Assembly: GCA_004295565.1 (NCBI GenBank)
Contig: AP019416.1
Location: 3,224,001 to 3,288,000, forward strand
From: Vreelandella olivaria
GTDB lineage: Bacteria; Pseudomonadota; Gammaproteobacteria; Pseudomonadales; Halomonadaceae
DNA: 64,000 nt
Reading direction: 5' to 3'
Position numbers and translations under genes: made by a program. The stretch's first letter is position 1. The number at the start of each line of letters is the position of its first letter. A model generated the notes under the pieces. That model was not told where the DNA came from. It made no database searches and worked only from the letters and a program-made list of their open reading frames with translations. Shown here one piece after another: positions 8,249 to 18,274 of this stretch.

Positions 8249-9926
8249 CTAGAACTCATCCCATTCATCTGCGGCCTCTTTTTTGCTTTTGCGTCACCTG
8301 CGGGCGCGGCGCGGGGTCACTGCGACCGCCGACCTGTTGCTGCTGTGAGGCGCCCTTATGCGTCAGCGCAACAGCGCTGGCAGTGTTCTCATCAATGCGG
8401 AAGGTCGCCATCAAGTCGGCCAACTCGCGGGCCTGCCCTCTAGCGAGCTAGCGGCCATGCTGGTTTGCTGCACCAGTGCAGCGTTTTGCTGGGTGACCGA
8501 GTCCATTTCGGTAAGGGCAGCATTAATCTGCTCAATGCCACTATTTTGCTCCCGCGTCGCGGTCGAAATTTCGCCCATCAGGGTAGTGACCTGGCGAATC
8601 GCATCCACCGTTTGATGAATCGTCTGCCCACTGCGCTCCGCTTGTTCAGCGCCACCGTTAATTTTCGTGGTGGTCTGCTCAATCAGGTGGCGAATTTCTT
8701 TAGCAGAGTCAGCGCTGCGCGTCGCTAGTGAACGTACTTCACTGGCCACGACGGCAAAGCCACGGCCTTGCTCACCGGCTCGAGCGGCTTCAACGGATGC
8801 ATTGAGTGCTAAGATATTGGTTTGGAAGGCAATGGAATCGATAACGCCGATAATGTTGTTGACTTGGCTGGCACTGGCGGCAATCTCGCGCATGAGTTGC
8901 ACCGTGCGCTCCACCTCTTCGCCCCTGACTCCGCTGATTGTGACGCCGCGACCGAAAGCTGATCCGCCTCTTGGGCTGTTTCAGCATTTTACTGACTGTC
9001 GTCGACATCTCCTCCATGCTTGAGGCCGTTTGCTGGAGAGCCGAGGCCTGCTGTTCAGTTCGTGAAGAGAGATCCTGGCTTCCCGCAGAGATATCACCTG
9101 CCCCGCTGAACACCCGCTCGCTACTGCCTCTCAACGCCATCACCAGCTGTTTTAACTTCTCCTGCATAGCCGAGAGTCCACTATACAACTGACCAATTTC
9201 GTTGCGCCCACGATCCTCAATCTGGTCAGTTAGATCGCCGTCGGCAATCCTCGCAAAGTGTTCACTGGCACGCCTAAGGGGTCTTACAACGCTACGCATC
9301 ATTGCCCAACGAATCACCACCACCGCCACGAGTGAAATCACTAACAGGGTAATCGCAATGCCACCAATCGTCGTTGCCAAGCGATTGAGCCGTTGAAGGA
9401 CGTTAGCGCCGCGCTCCTCTGTATAAGCGATAAAACCACTCATGGCCAGATCCAGTTCGGCACTTAATGCCCCCAGCTCCTCTTGCCTACGCTGAATCTG
9501 AAAAGGCGCGGCCTCAAGCAGTGGCGCAATGCCTTCCGTCACAAAGGCGTTATAAGCGCTGACAATCGCATCACGGTGGGGTACCAGTGTGCCTTCCGGA
9601 TTAATGGGCACGGCACGAAACTCATTAAAACGTGCCTCTGCCTCAGCAACCGCCTCTGCCGCCATGGCAAGGCTTTCCTGCCCTTTTTCCGGATTCCCCT
9701 GGGTACTGAAACTTGCTGAACGGTCTAAAAATGTTTGCGCTCTAAGTGCGTGTACCTGGGTGCGGTTGGCTAAGTTAACGAGCCGGACGTTGGTGGCAGC
9801 TAATTCTTCAAGCGCCTGTGAGCTACTATGATTGGAGTAAAATCCAAGGCCACTGATCAAGCCAATCATAAGCACCAGTAGGGCTAACGCAGCAGTCAGG
9901 CTCCATTTGATAGAGAGGTGCTTCAT
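8249..9926 (-). CDS. Methyl-accepting chemotaxis protein 1 (frame-broken)
   Basis: Transmembrane chemoreceptor of about 559 residues. N-terminal membrane helix (about residues 10-30), periplasmic ligand domain of helical (four-helix-bundle) type, second helix near residues 185-210, HAMP domain, then the cytoplasmic coiled-coil signalling domain with the hairpin-tip segment around [19 protein letters not shown]. Frames change near 9000, near 8930 (GGGG), near 8435 and in an A6 run near 8280. After the last repair the protein ends in EWDEF at 8249, a W-x-x-F pentapeptide of the kind that binds the methylation enzymes CheR/CheB. No chemotaxis pathway genes are adjacent. Ligand unknown. Confidence 0.88.
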
Positions 9927-10069
9927 TCGGTTTATTCCTTAATATTTATAGTTTATTCAATAAGGTATCGGCCAATATAAAAAAATCTAAAGCACCATAG
10001 GGTGAATTGAGATGCCGTCCTAACATGGCCTTTCACTGATATGGAGCATTATGATTGACTGCACGGTCT

Positions 10070-10216
10070 TTAGGCTCTGTCTGAAAACTGGCTGCGCTCG
10101 ACCATACGGCGTTAAAAATCGGCTCAAAGTACTCATTTACAACACGTAAACTCCGTCTTTTCGCCGATTTTTGCCTTGTCTGGCCTTCGCTCGCCGACTT
10201 TTCAGACAAAGCCTAA
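10070..10216. repeat. 147-bp imperfect palindromic element
   Basis: Ends match as an inverted repeat: TTAGGCTCTGTCTGAAAA at the left and TTTTCAGACAAAGCCTAA at the right. Inside, further paired blocks occur (AAAAATCGGC with GCCGATTTTT, and GGCTGCGCTCG against a GCTCGCC block). The whole could fold into one long hairpin or cruciform. No protein is encoded. It abuts the bactofilin gene and supplies that gene's TAG stop. It looks like a small interspersed palindromic (MITE-like or REP-like) element; copy number cannot be judged from one window. Confidence 0.65.
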
Positions 10217-10781
10217 GACACCATGGCAACCCTTTGGCGGTTGGCAGACTGAGCCACATCTACCTGAAGCCAGGCCCCTGCCATACACTCCAAGCGAGGA
10301 GCCTCGACTACCCCCTGTAAGCGCGCCCGCGATAGCAGCGTGGCCTTGGTGTTGGCTTTAAGCGTACCCACCATATGCCCGTCAAGATCGACACAACTCC
10401 CCTCAATATAAGACGCTACGTGGCCAGAGGCGGTCACAGAGACAGGGTGATTGGGCGCGATGAGCGTACCCTCTAAGCGGCCTTTAATAAGTACACGCTC
10501 ATCGGCGATCACTTTGCCTAGAATGTGGGTGGCTGACCCAATGCGGCTGCCCCCCGTTATACCCTCCATGTTGGGAGTCGACACAGTGGAGGCATTTGCT
10601 TGAGGTGGTGAGATCGGTTCAGCGGGTTGATTGGAGATGGGCGCAGCCTCCACTGCCTGTTTTTTTGCGTTATACCAGCCGCACTTGAGGAGCGCTGCTT
10701 TAGCTTACGGCGCTTGCCATCCCATACGATCAGCGTCATTACGCCAACGCCCAGCACAATAAACCATACTTGAATGCCCAT
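10213..10781 (-). CDS. Membrane-anchored bactofilin (frame-broken)
   Basis: Polymer-forming cytoskeletal protein of the bactofilin (DUF583) family with a single N-terminal membrane helix (MGIQVWFIVLGVGVMTLIV), a short basic/proline-rich linker, and the right-handed beta-helix domain with repeating LIKGRLEGTL and GHMVGTLKA-type turns. The frame changes in a seven-A run near 10665, separating anchor from beta-helix; repair gives about 189 residues. Bactofilins form filaments that scaffold cell-wall or appendage proteins. It is divergent from a second bactofilin gene, an unusual paired arrangement. The stop codon lies in the neighbouring palindromic repeat. Confidence 0.8.
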
Positions 10782-10975
10782 ACCCTTCCTGCCGCTTTAG
10801 ATGTAGTTGCCCCAGCTAACGTTATACTCGTTCTGTTATATTGCGGCGGCGTGAATAAGCCCATTCACTTGGCTTAACTCCAGGCTTTAAGACGTCCCCA
10901 AGCCGATTAAGGTATTTAATGCTCATTACCATGTACCCCAAAGGCGCTCTGGCGTCGTTCACTAGGAGTCACCCT

Positions 10976-11569
10976 ATGTTTAACAAAGCCAAGAATGCCC
11001 CGCCTGAAACCAAGGCCGCGACACCACCCCCACCTGATACACGCTCATCAGCCATGCCCAGCACCGCGACCAGCAGTGCGCGTCCAAGCCTCTCCGTCAT
11101 TGGGGGCACACACAAGTGGAGGGGGATATTAATAGCGATGAAGATTTGACGGTAGAGGGCGCGTCAGCGGCGTTATCACTTGTAAACAGCATACCGTTAC
11201 CCTAGGTGCCAATGGGTATATCAATGGCGATGTATTCGCCCACACCCTACATGTATCCGGTGAAGTCATTGGCAACTTAGTGGTATTGCACCGCGCAACG
11301 ATCCACAAAGGTGCCCAGGTCTCAGGCACCATTGTGGCCCCTTGTCTGGTGTTGGAAGATGGCAGTGTTTTCCATGGCAGCATCGATATGGATCCCGACA
11401 ACGAAATGCTGAAAAGTGCCTTTAACGACGCCACTGAAAGCACAACCAAAACGGCTTCACTGAACAGCGCCTCAGGCGCTAACGCGCCAAGACAACCGTC
11501 GACAAACGTGCAACCCTTAGTGCCGACCCAGCGGAGCAAGAGACAACGGAAGCAAAAGCAAACGATTAA
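10976..11569 (+). CDS. Cytosolic-type bactofilin (frame-broken)
   Basis: Second bactofilin. ATG 10976 begins MFNKAKNAPP, a proline/threonine-rich linker follows, then SVIGGTHK and a beta-helix core with GYINGDVFA, GEVIGNL and GAQVSGTIVAP turns. Frames change near 11118, near 11160 and near 11487. With the last repaired, the protein ends in an acidic tail (ADPAEQETTEAKAND) at TAA 11567-11569 instead of running into the convergent moeB gene. It has no membrane helix, in contrast to its divergent neighbour, so the pair could co-polymerise with one partner tethering the other (inference). Confidence 0.75.
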
Positions 11570-11585
11570 GGCGCTGCCAGCAGCA

Positions 11586-12341
11586 TCAATGACGCTTAGC
11601 GCACACCGGGCAAGCGGGATCACGGGGTACTTGAAAATGCCGCCACTGCCCGCTTAAGCCATCAAAGGTGGAGAGCCCCTGATGGGCAGAACCTGCGCCA
11701 CTCAGCAGCTTGAAGGCTTCTACCGCCTGAAAGCAGCCGATTAAGCCCACCAGTGGCGCCATTACCCCACTCTCTGCACAGCTAAGCGCTTCGTCTCCGC
11801 TGTCATCGGGTGGATAGAGGCAAGCGTAGCAGGGGCAAGTTACGTCGCGGGGATCAAATACCGCCAGTTGACCTGAAAAGCGGATCGCTGCCCCAGACAC
11901 CAGCGGCACACCGGCCTTTTGTGAGGCGGCATTCACCGCATAGCGACTTGAGAAACGATCAGTACAGTCGAGCACCACATCCGCCGAAGCGACTAAGCGC
12001 TCCAGCGGTTCGCCCGCCACATGCTGATCTAATGCAATCACGTGGCAGTGAGGATTGAGTGCCTGCATGCTGGCCTGGGCAGAGTGCGCCTTATTCAAAC
12101 CAATACTGGCGTGCTGGTGGGCAATTTGACGTTGAAGATTGGAAAGCTCGACGTGATCGGCATCAGCGATGGTAATGCGCCCTACCCCCGCGGCAGCTAA
12201 ATAGAGCGCTGCAGGAGAGCCCAAGCCACCAGCCCCAATAATCACTGCATGAGCAGACTGCAGGCGCTCCTGCCCCTCGATATCCACTTCGGGCAGCATG
12301 ATTTGGCGGCTATAGCGCAGCAGCGCCTGGTCATCCATCAT
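11586..12341 (-). CDS. moeB: Molybdopterin-synthase adenylyltransferase MoeB (HesA/MoeB/ThiF family)
   Basis: E1-like enzyme that adenylates the C-terminus of the small molybdopterin synthase subunit before sulfur transfer. The N-terminal RYSRQIMLPE, the nucleotide-binding IIGAGGLGSPA (near 12240), DCTDRF and the zinc-binding CPCYAC and CPVC pairs are all present. ATG 12341 is preferred to an upstream TTG (12359) that overlaps lrp. About 251 residues, normal for MoeB, intact. Last gene of the hemA-prfA-prmC-lrp-moeB unit. A ThiF or HesA role in thiamine synthesis cannot be excluded; the hemA-operon context favours MoeB. Confidence 0.85.
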   Translation of the reverse strand: MMDDQALLRYSRQIMLPEVDIEGQERLQSAHAVIIGAGGLGSPAALYLAAAGVGRITIADADHVELSNLQRQIAHQHASIGLNKAHSAQASMQALNPHCHVIALDQHVAGEPLERLVASADVVLDCTDRFSSRYAVNAASQKAGVPLVSGAAIRFSGQLAVFDPRDVTCPCYACLYPPDDSGDEALSCAESGVMAPLVGLIGCFQAVEAFKLLSGAGSAHQGLSTFDGLSGQWRHFQVPRDPACPVCAKRH

Positions 12342-12345
12342 CGGC

Positions 12346-12846
12346 TTACTTATCCTCAAATTCCTCGAAGGCGGGGATGTGTAAATTGAAGCTCTCTTTC
12401 ACCTCTTCCATCACCACGTAGCTTTTTGACTCTTTTACGCCCGGTAGCGTTAACACCACATCGCCTAATAGTTGACGGTAAGCAGCCATTTCGGGAATGC
12501 GGCACTTCAAGATGTAGTCGAACTGCCCCGAGACGAGGTGGCACTCCTGAATCTGCGGCAGCTTCTCGACAGCACGGCGAAACTCATCAAAGACCGCTGG
12601 CGACTGCGTTTCCAAGCTTATCTCGACAAAGACTAATAAATTGGCCTTCAGAGCCCGCGGATCAAGGATGGCTTGGTAACCACGAATAATACCCGCTTTC
12701 TCCAAACGCTTAACGCGCTCAAGGCAAGGGGTTGTGGATAAGCCCACTTCAGCAGCTAAATCAACGTATGAAATACGTGCATTCTCCCGCAAACAGCGCA
12801 GGATTTTAAGGTCGATACGGTCCAGCGTTCTATTTTTTGGCTTCAT
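12346..12846 (-). CDS. lrp: Leucine-responsive regulatory protein (Lrp/AsnC family)
   Basis: Complete 166-residue Lrp-type regulator. N-terminal helix-turn-helix (LDRIDLKILRCL through DLAAEVGLSTTPCLERVKRLE), then the RAM ligand-binding/oligomerisation domain with GQFDYILKCR and LPGVKESKSYVVMEEVKES. The close match to the LPGV...VVMEEVKE end suggests true Lrp rather than a specialised AsnC paralogue. The start is ATG 12846; an in-frame TTG twelve bases upstream is possible. It lies inside the hemA-prfA-prmC-moeB transcription unit, four bases from moeB, where Pseudomonas-type genomes usually have no regulator. Confidence 0.85.
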   Translation of the reverse strand: MKPKNRTLDRIDLKILRCLRENARISYVDLAAEVGLSTTPCLERVKRLEKAGIIRGYQAILDPRALKANLLVFVEISLETQSPAVFDEFRRAVEKLPQIQECHLVSGQFDYILKCRIPEMAAYRQLLGDVVLTLPGVKESKSYVVMEEVKESFNLHIPAFEEFEDK

Positions 12847-12879
12847 GGCAGGATCCAATACTGATGAATCAGGCAGTTA

Positions 12880-13726
12880 TTAAAGGTGGCCCAGGGTAAC
12901 CCGTTCATGCCCCCCAGGTCACGAACACTTTCAACGTTTTGATAACCTGCGTCTTTGAGCGCCCCACGCACCTTGTCAGCCTGGCTATAACCATGTTCAA
13001 GCAGCAGCCAGCCTGAAGCCGCTAAATAACGCTGCGCCGAGCTCACCAAATGTAGCAAATCCGCCATCCCACAGGCACCAGCAACAAGCGCTGAGCGAGG
13101 CTCAAAACGCACATCGCCTTCACCTAAATGAGGGTCATCTGCGGCGATATAGGGGGGTTACTAACGATAATATCGAAACGCTTCCCCTCTTCCACATGTT
13201 TTCCCAAGGCGGCAAACCAGTCGCTCTGTAAGAATTTGGCGTTGGCAATTCCCAGCGCTTGTGCGTTACGGGTTGCCAATGCGACCGCTTCAATACGCAG
13301 ATCCACACCCAATACTTGCCAGTCGGGCTGCTCACTGGCAAATGCCAGGGCAATGGCGCCAGTGCCCGTACCAAGATCGAGCATCCTGCCTGTAGGCTGG
13401 TTCACACGGCTAAGCGCAAGCTCTACGAGAGTTTCAGTATCAGGCCGGGGGATCAGAGTGTCGGGAGAAGTCGCTAGGCGCAGCCCCCAAAACTCGCGCT
13501 CGCCGGTGAGGTAGGCAACCGGGGTGCCTTGCGCACGGGCAGCCACTAGCGCATCAAAACGGGCCTGCTCCCATAAGGGGCATATTTTATCGCCCCAGGT
13601 GTAGAGCCAGGTGCGGTCACGCCCGAGCACGTGACATAACAACACTTCAGCGTCGACACGTGGCGAGCTGGAACCCGCCCTCTGCAAGCGCTGGGCAGCC
13701 TGTTGAAGCAACGTATCAAGGGACAT
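12880..13726 (-). CDS. prmC: Release-factor glutamine methyltransferase PrmC (frame-broken)
   Basis: Methylates the glutamine of the GGQ motif in release factors RF1 and RF2. The N-terminal helical domain is followed by LDLGTGTGAIALA and the catalytic NPPY, which is split here by a CCCCCC run near 13150. A second shift near 12912 changes the end: repaired, it reads GNERVTLGHL and stops at TAA 12880-12882, the normal family C-terminus. Unrepaired, the frame would run on into lrp. ATG 13726 overlaps the prfA stop as TGATG. About 282 residues. Functionally paired with its substrate RF1 encoded just upstream. Confidence 0.9.
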
Positions 13727-14814
13727 CAGGCGTCCTGAAGGGCTGAAAGTTGCTCCGCCTGATACTCATGAATCAGCGGGCTAATCACATCATCCAACTG
13801 CTCACCGCTGACCACTTCGTTGAGTTTATAAAGCGTCAAATTAATACGGTGGTCGGTAATCCGCCCCTGGGGGAAATTATAGGTGCGAATGCGTTCACTG
13901 CGATCCCCAGAGCCCACTAGCGAACGACGTGCATCCGCCTGCGTCTGACGCTGGCTATCGACGGCGTTACGCTTCAACTTAGCGGCCAGCAGCGACATCG
14001 CTTTGGCACGGTTTTTATGCTGACTGCGCTCTTCCTGGCACTCCACCACCACACCAGTAGGCAGGTGGGTAATGCGGATTGCAGAATCGGTAGTGTTAAC
14101 GTGCTGACCACCGGCACCGCTAGAGCGGTAGGTGTCCACGCGGAGATCCGAAGGGTTAATATCGATATCGCCCACGTCATCCACTTCAGGCATTACCGCA
14201 ACGGTGCAGGCAGAAGTGTGAATGCGGCCCTGAGATTCTGTCGCCGGTACCCGCTGCACACGATGAGCGCCGGATTCAAATTTTAGCTGGGCGTACACAC
14301 CCTCGCCTTTTACCCGGGAAATAATCTCTTTGTAGCCCCCCTGCTCCCCGTGGCTGGCACTCACCACCTCGACCCGCCAACCGCGTTTTTCCGCGTAGCG
14401 TGAGTACATGCGAAACAGATCACCGGCAAAAATAGCCGCCTCATCACCGCCCGTGCCCGCACGCACTTCCAGAAACACCCCACGGCCATCGTCAGGGTCT
14501 TTCGGCACCAGTAAGCGCTTCAATTCGAGATCCAGCTCGGCTAAGCGTTCACGCCCTTCGCTTAACTCCATCTCCGCCAACTCGCGCATGTCAGCGTCGC
14601 TATCACGGCTGAGCTGCTCGGCTTCGTGCATATTGGTTTCGATATCACGGTAGCGCTGCCAGGCAGCCACCAGCTCCTCTAACTCAGCGTATTCACGAGA
14701 GTAGTCGCGAAAGCGCTGCTGGTTATTGATCACTTCGGGATCCGATAGCAGCATCGCCAGCTCTTCAAAGCGTTCGGTGAAGCTGTCTAAGCGTTGGCGT
14801 AGCGTCTCTTTCAT
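13726..14814 (-). CDS. prfA: Peptide chain release factor 1
   Basis: Complete 362-residue RF1, which reads UAA and UAG stop codons and triggers peptide release on the ribosome. The stop-codon recognition segment RVPATESQ and the catalytic GAGGQHVN loop are both intact, with the following [10 protein letters not shown] helix. Its start overlaps the hemA stop (ATGA) and its stop overlaps the prmC start, so hemA, prfA and prmC are translationally coupled. One of the few genes in this block without a frameshift. Confidence 0.97.
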   Translation of the reverse strand: MKETLRQRLDSFTERFEELAMLLSDPEVINNQQRFRDYSREYAELEELVAAWQRYRDIETNMHEAEQLSRDSDADMRELAEMELSEGRERLAELDLELKRLLVPKDPDDGRGVFLEVRAGTGGDEAAIFAGDLFRMYSRYAEKRGWRVEVVSASHGEQGGYKEIISRVKGEGVYAQLKFESGAHRVQRVPATESQGRIHTSACTVAVMPEVDDVGDIDINPSDLRVDTYRSSGAGGQHVNTTDSAIRITHLPTGVVVECQEERSQHKNRAKAMSLLAAKLKRNAVDSQRQTQADARRSLVGSGDRSERIRTYNFPQGRITDHRINLTLYKLNEVVSGEQLDDVISPLIHEYQAEQLSALQDA

Positions 14815-16123
14815 GCGGGCGTATCATCCTTCTGGCGGTTAACCGTGGGCGCAGGCGTGGTCTCGAATGCAGGTTTTATAGGCAACAGCAGGCGTGGAGC
14901 GGCATTCAGCAAGTCGTGCTGCTCTTCAGACGCCGCATCCCGTATCGCCTGGGTAGGCTGGTGGAGCAAACGGTTGGTCAGTTGGTGGGCCAAGCGTTCA
15001 ATGACCTTAGCAGGGTCTTCACCCCGCGCCAGCCGTTCCAGCGCTTGGTCGCGGGAAAGATCGCGCAGCGCTTCGCCATGCTGGCGGTAGTCGCGAATCA
15101 GATCACCGCCATTACGAATACGCCGCTCGTGCTGCCAACTCCCCACCCCGTGTTCAATCAACGACTCGGCCTGATCAGCCGCCACCTGGCGGTGACGACG
15201 ATTTTCCTGGATTACCTCCTCCAAATCGTCCACGGTATAGAGAAACACATCGGCCAATTCGCCCACTTCGGGCTCAATATCCCGAGGCACCGCGATGTCG
15301 ACCATAAATACCGGACGATGGCGGCGTTTTTTAAGTGCGCGCTCCACCATGCCTTTGCCAAGTATGGGGAGAGGTGAGGCGGTGGAAGAGATCACAATAT
15401 CGGCATGCTCAAGGGCGTCAGGAATCTCTTGCAGGGTAATCGCCGTTCCCTCTAAGGGGCCTGCCACTAGTTCAGCCCGTTCACGAGTTCGGTTGGCAAC
15501 AGTAAGCTGGCGAACGCCCGCTTCGTGCAAATGGCGAGCGACCAATTCGATGGTTTCACCGGCGCCAATGAGCAGCGCTCGTGAACGGCTAAAATCATCA
15601 AAAATGCGGCTGGCCATACTGACCGCAGCGTAGGCCACTGAAACAGGGTTTTTACCGATGCCTGTTTCGGTACGCACTTGCTTGGCCACCGCGAAGGTAT
15701 GTTGGAACAGACGTTCAAGCTCGCCGCCCAACCCCTTGGATTGGCGCGCCTGCTGATAGGCATCTTTCAACTGGCCCAGTATCTGCGGTTCGCCCAGCAC
15801 CATAGAATCCAGGCCAACCGCTACGCGCATTAAATGGCGCGCTGCATCGTTGTCCAAATAGTGGTAGGCACAGCGCGTCAGCTCATCGACGCGTAAGTTA
15901 TGAAAGCGTCCGAGCCAATTGAGTACTGCCTGTTCGCCAGCCGCATCCGTGACACAGTAAAGTTCCGTGCGGTTGCAGGTAGAGAGCACCGCCGCTTCAC
16001 TAACTTGTGGCAGGTCGCGCAACTCTGCCAACGCCGTTTCAAGCTGCGTTGGCGTAAAGCTACCTGCTCACGCACGGCCACGCTGGCGGTAAGATGATTT
16101 ATTCCCAGGGCAAGAAGCGTCAT
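14811..16123 (-). CDS. hemA: Glutamyl-tRNA reductase (frame-broken)
   Basis: First committed enzyme of C5 tetrapyrrole synthesis: NADPH-dependent reduction of glutamyl-tRNA to glutamate-1-semialdehyde. The N-terminus [15 protein letters not shown] is followed, after a frame change near 16055, by [10 protein letters not shown] with the catalytic cysteine, the nucleotide-binding [10 protein letters not shown], and the C-terminal dimerisation helices. Repaired length is about 437 residues. A frameshift in this indispensable gene is best read as a sequencing error. Heads the minus-strand unit and is divergent from the TPR lipoprotein gene. Confidence 0.95.
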
Positions 16124-16465
16124 GCGTTATGCGTCTTCGCTAGTGTGTCGGACTTTTGTCAGCCGCTCTTGAGATAAGCAGCTGCGCCATCGGTTAGGGC
16201 TTGCTAAAACAAGTCTTTTGCGTGGTTCAAGCGCTGCCTACAATAATCTGTCATAAGTAGGCATAAAGTTTGCTGACCACTTTTCAAGGAGGAACATTCT
16301 ATCACAGCAGGCTATCATCTGGCCCACACCACTTTGCCGCAGGCAGGCAAGCCGCTATGCTGGGCATTCGGCCACTTAATCGAGAGACGCATGCGACCTC
16401 GCTTTTCATTATCGGGCCCTGTATTAATGGGCTCCACCTGTTCGGGCTTCTCATTAGTGAGCGCT
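16124..16465. other. Divergent intergenic region between hemA and the TPR lipoprotein gene
   Basis: About 340 bases with no gene I can support. It should hold promoters for both directions. A plausible plus-strand -10 box TACAAT lies at 16239-16244. A strong AAGGAGGAA ribosome-site-like sequence at 16286-16294 is not followed by a usable start codon. The rest shows nothing notable. Confidence 0.5.
16216..16244 (+). promoter_or_regulatory. Possible sigma-70 promoter for the TPR-lolB-ispE unit
   Basis: TACAAT (16239-16244) is a good -10 box. The region about 17 bases upstream (TTTTGC) is only a weak -35 match. Position, 220 bases before the lipoprotein start, is acceptable but unproven. Confidence 0.25.
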
Positions 16466-18228
16466 ATGTTACGGCATTCAATACTACTACCCGTGGCTGC
16501 CTCTGCGGCTCTACTGCTGAGTGGCTGCCAATCAACACCAGCCCACAGGATGGCCCTCTCGGCACCTGGGGCGACGATCCGATGCACAATGCGCCGCCCA
16601 TCACGCGTGGGCTTGATGCTAGTGGGCTAAGCACGCTACTCGGCGCCGAGCTTGCGGGCCAGCGCGGCGACTATCGCTACGCAAGCCAGGGCTACCTGGA
16701 AGCGGCTAAGCGCTACCGCGAGCCAGCGCTTGCTGAACGTGCCACCTTTGCGGCGCGCTTTGGCAATGAAGCCGCATTAATAGAGGCTTCTGCACTGCGT
16801 TGGCGAGAACTTGACCCTCAGGCAGAAGCGCCCAATCGCCTGCTGGCGGCTTTTTCGCTACAGCGCGGCGATTGGCTCGACAGCCTTGAACAGCGCATTG
16901 CCATTGTTGAAGCAGGCGGCCACGGCGATATCACCGCCTTTGCCGAGATTGCCGTGGCTGAAGAAGAGGCGCCGCTGAGGTTAATTGCTCAGCAGTTGCA
17001 GGAGCATCTAGCTCGCCCTAACGCTGACCAGTTGCCCCACCATAGCGATGTGCTGCTGGGCACGGCTTTGATCGAGGCTACCCTTGGCGACACCGCACCG
17101 GCGCAGCGGCGGCTTGATCAAGTCGAAGTGCTCGACCCAGAATCCGCTGCGTTATGGTTAGTGAAAGCACGCTTGGCACTGGAAGTTGAGGATTACCCCA
17201 CTGCTCAGCGCGCTGCCCAGCAGGGCCTGGAGCTCGCGCCTGACGATGTGCGCTTCATCCTGTTGCTGGCCCAGGCGGAAATTCGCCTTAACAATATTAG
17301 TGCTGCAGAAGTGCAGACCAATGCACTGCTGGACAGCCATGGCGGCAATGAAAACCTGCGCTTATCGCTAGCCCAACTCTATCTTGAGGAAGGCCACCCC
17401 GAACCCGCGCAACGCTTGTTGCAGCCCCTTATCGGCCAACCCGAGGTGCCGAATTTAGCCTATTACCTACTTGGCGCTACTACTCAAGAGCAAGGCGATA
17501 CCGATAATGCGCTGCTTTATTATCGCCAAGTTAGCGAGGGCAGTGAATTTTTACCTGCTCGCGCGGCAGCGCAGATGCTGATTGAGGAGGATCGTCTGCT
17601 GGATGCTCGTGCCTTCCTGCGTATTGAACGGATGCGTTTCGATAACTACTTTTCAGAACTGGTGATGCTCGAAGTCCAGTTGCTGGACGAGATAAATCAG
17701 CCTGCAGACGCCGATGCGCTCTTAGACCGCGAGATTAGCCGTACGCCTGATGATGCATCGCTGCTTTATATGCGCGCCATGCGGCGCTGGGAAGCAGGCA
17801 ATATTTCGGGTATGGAGCAGGATTTACGTCAGATACTGCGCACCGACCCAAGCAATGCCGAAGCGCTTAATGCCCTTGGCTACACCCTGGCTGACCTTAA
17901 CTTGCCTGGGCGTTTACAAGAAGCTTTCGAGCTGATTGAGCGCGCTTACGAGGCCGATCCGAACAATCCCGCCGTACTTGACAGCATGGGCTGGGTTTAC
18001 TTCCGAATGGGCCAGCCTGAAGAAGCGCTACCCTGGCTTGAAAGTGCTTACTCACAGCTACCGGATCAGGAAGTTGCCGCGCATCTCGCCGAAGTGCTGA
18101 AAGCGCTGGGGCGTGATGACGAGGCGCGCCGACTGATCCAGCAAATCATGCAGCGAACGAGCCAGCATCCGCTGATCGACGAGGTGCTTGAGCGCTACCC
18201 TGAACTAACGCCGCCAGAGACACCCTAA
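16466..18228 (+). CDS. TPR-repeat lipoprotein upstream of lolB (frame-broken)
   Basis: Envelope lipoprotein of about 587 residues composed mainly of tetratricopeptide repeats. ATG 16466 opens a signal peptide with lipobox LLLSGC; the frame changes near 16545 and then stays open to 18228. TPR units are clearest near the C-terminus (for example ALNALGYTLADLNL and VLDSMGWVYFRMGQPEEALPWLE). Genes of this type sit immediately before lolB in Pseudomonas-like genomes (the PA4667 position), and a role in outer-membrane biogenesis is suspected but not established. A longer start at 16270 in the downstream frame is unlikely because it lacks the signal peptide. Confidence 0.8.
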
Positions 18229-18274
18229 CTCTGCGAACCACACTTTTAAGCACATTACGCCGTTACTACCTAAC

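Noticed and set aside
12843-13112. PrmC ending downstream at 12843 with an ATGA overlap to lrp
   Set aside because: In that frame the C-terminus is not like PrmC; a one-base repair restores the conserved GNERVTLGHL ending at 12880.
16270-16465. Upstream start for the TPR protein and the AAGGAGGAA at 16286-16294
   Set aside because: The extended N-terminus has no signal peptide, whereas the neighbouring frame from 16466 gives a classical lipobox. No start codon stands at the right distance from the AAGGAGGAA.
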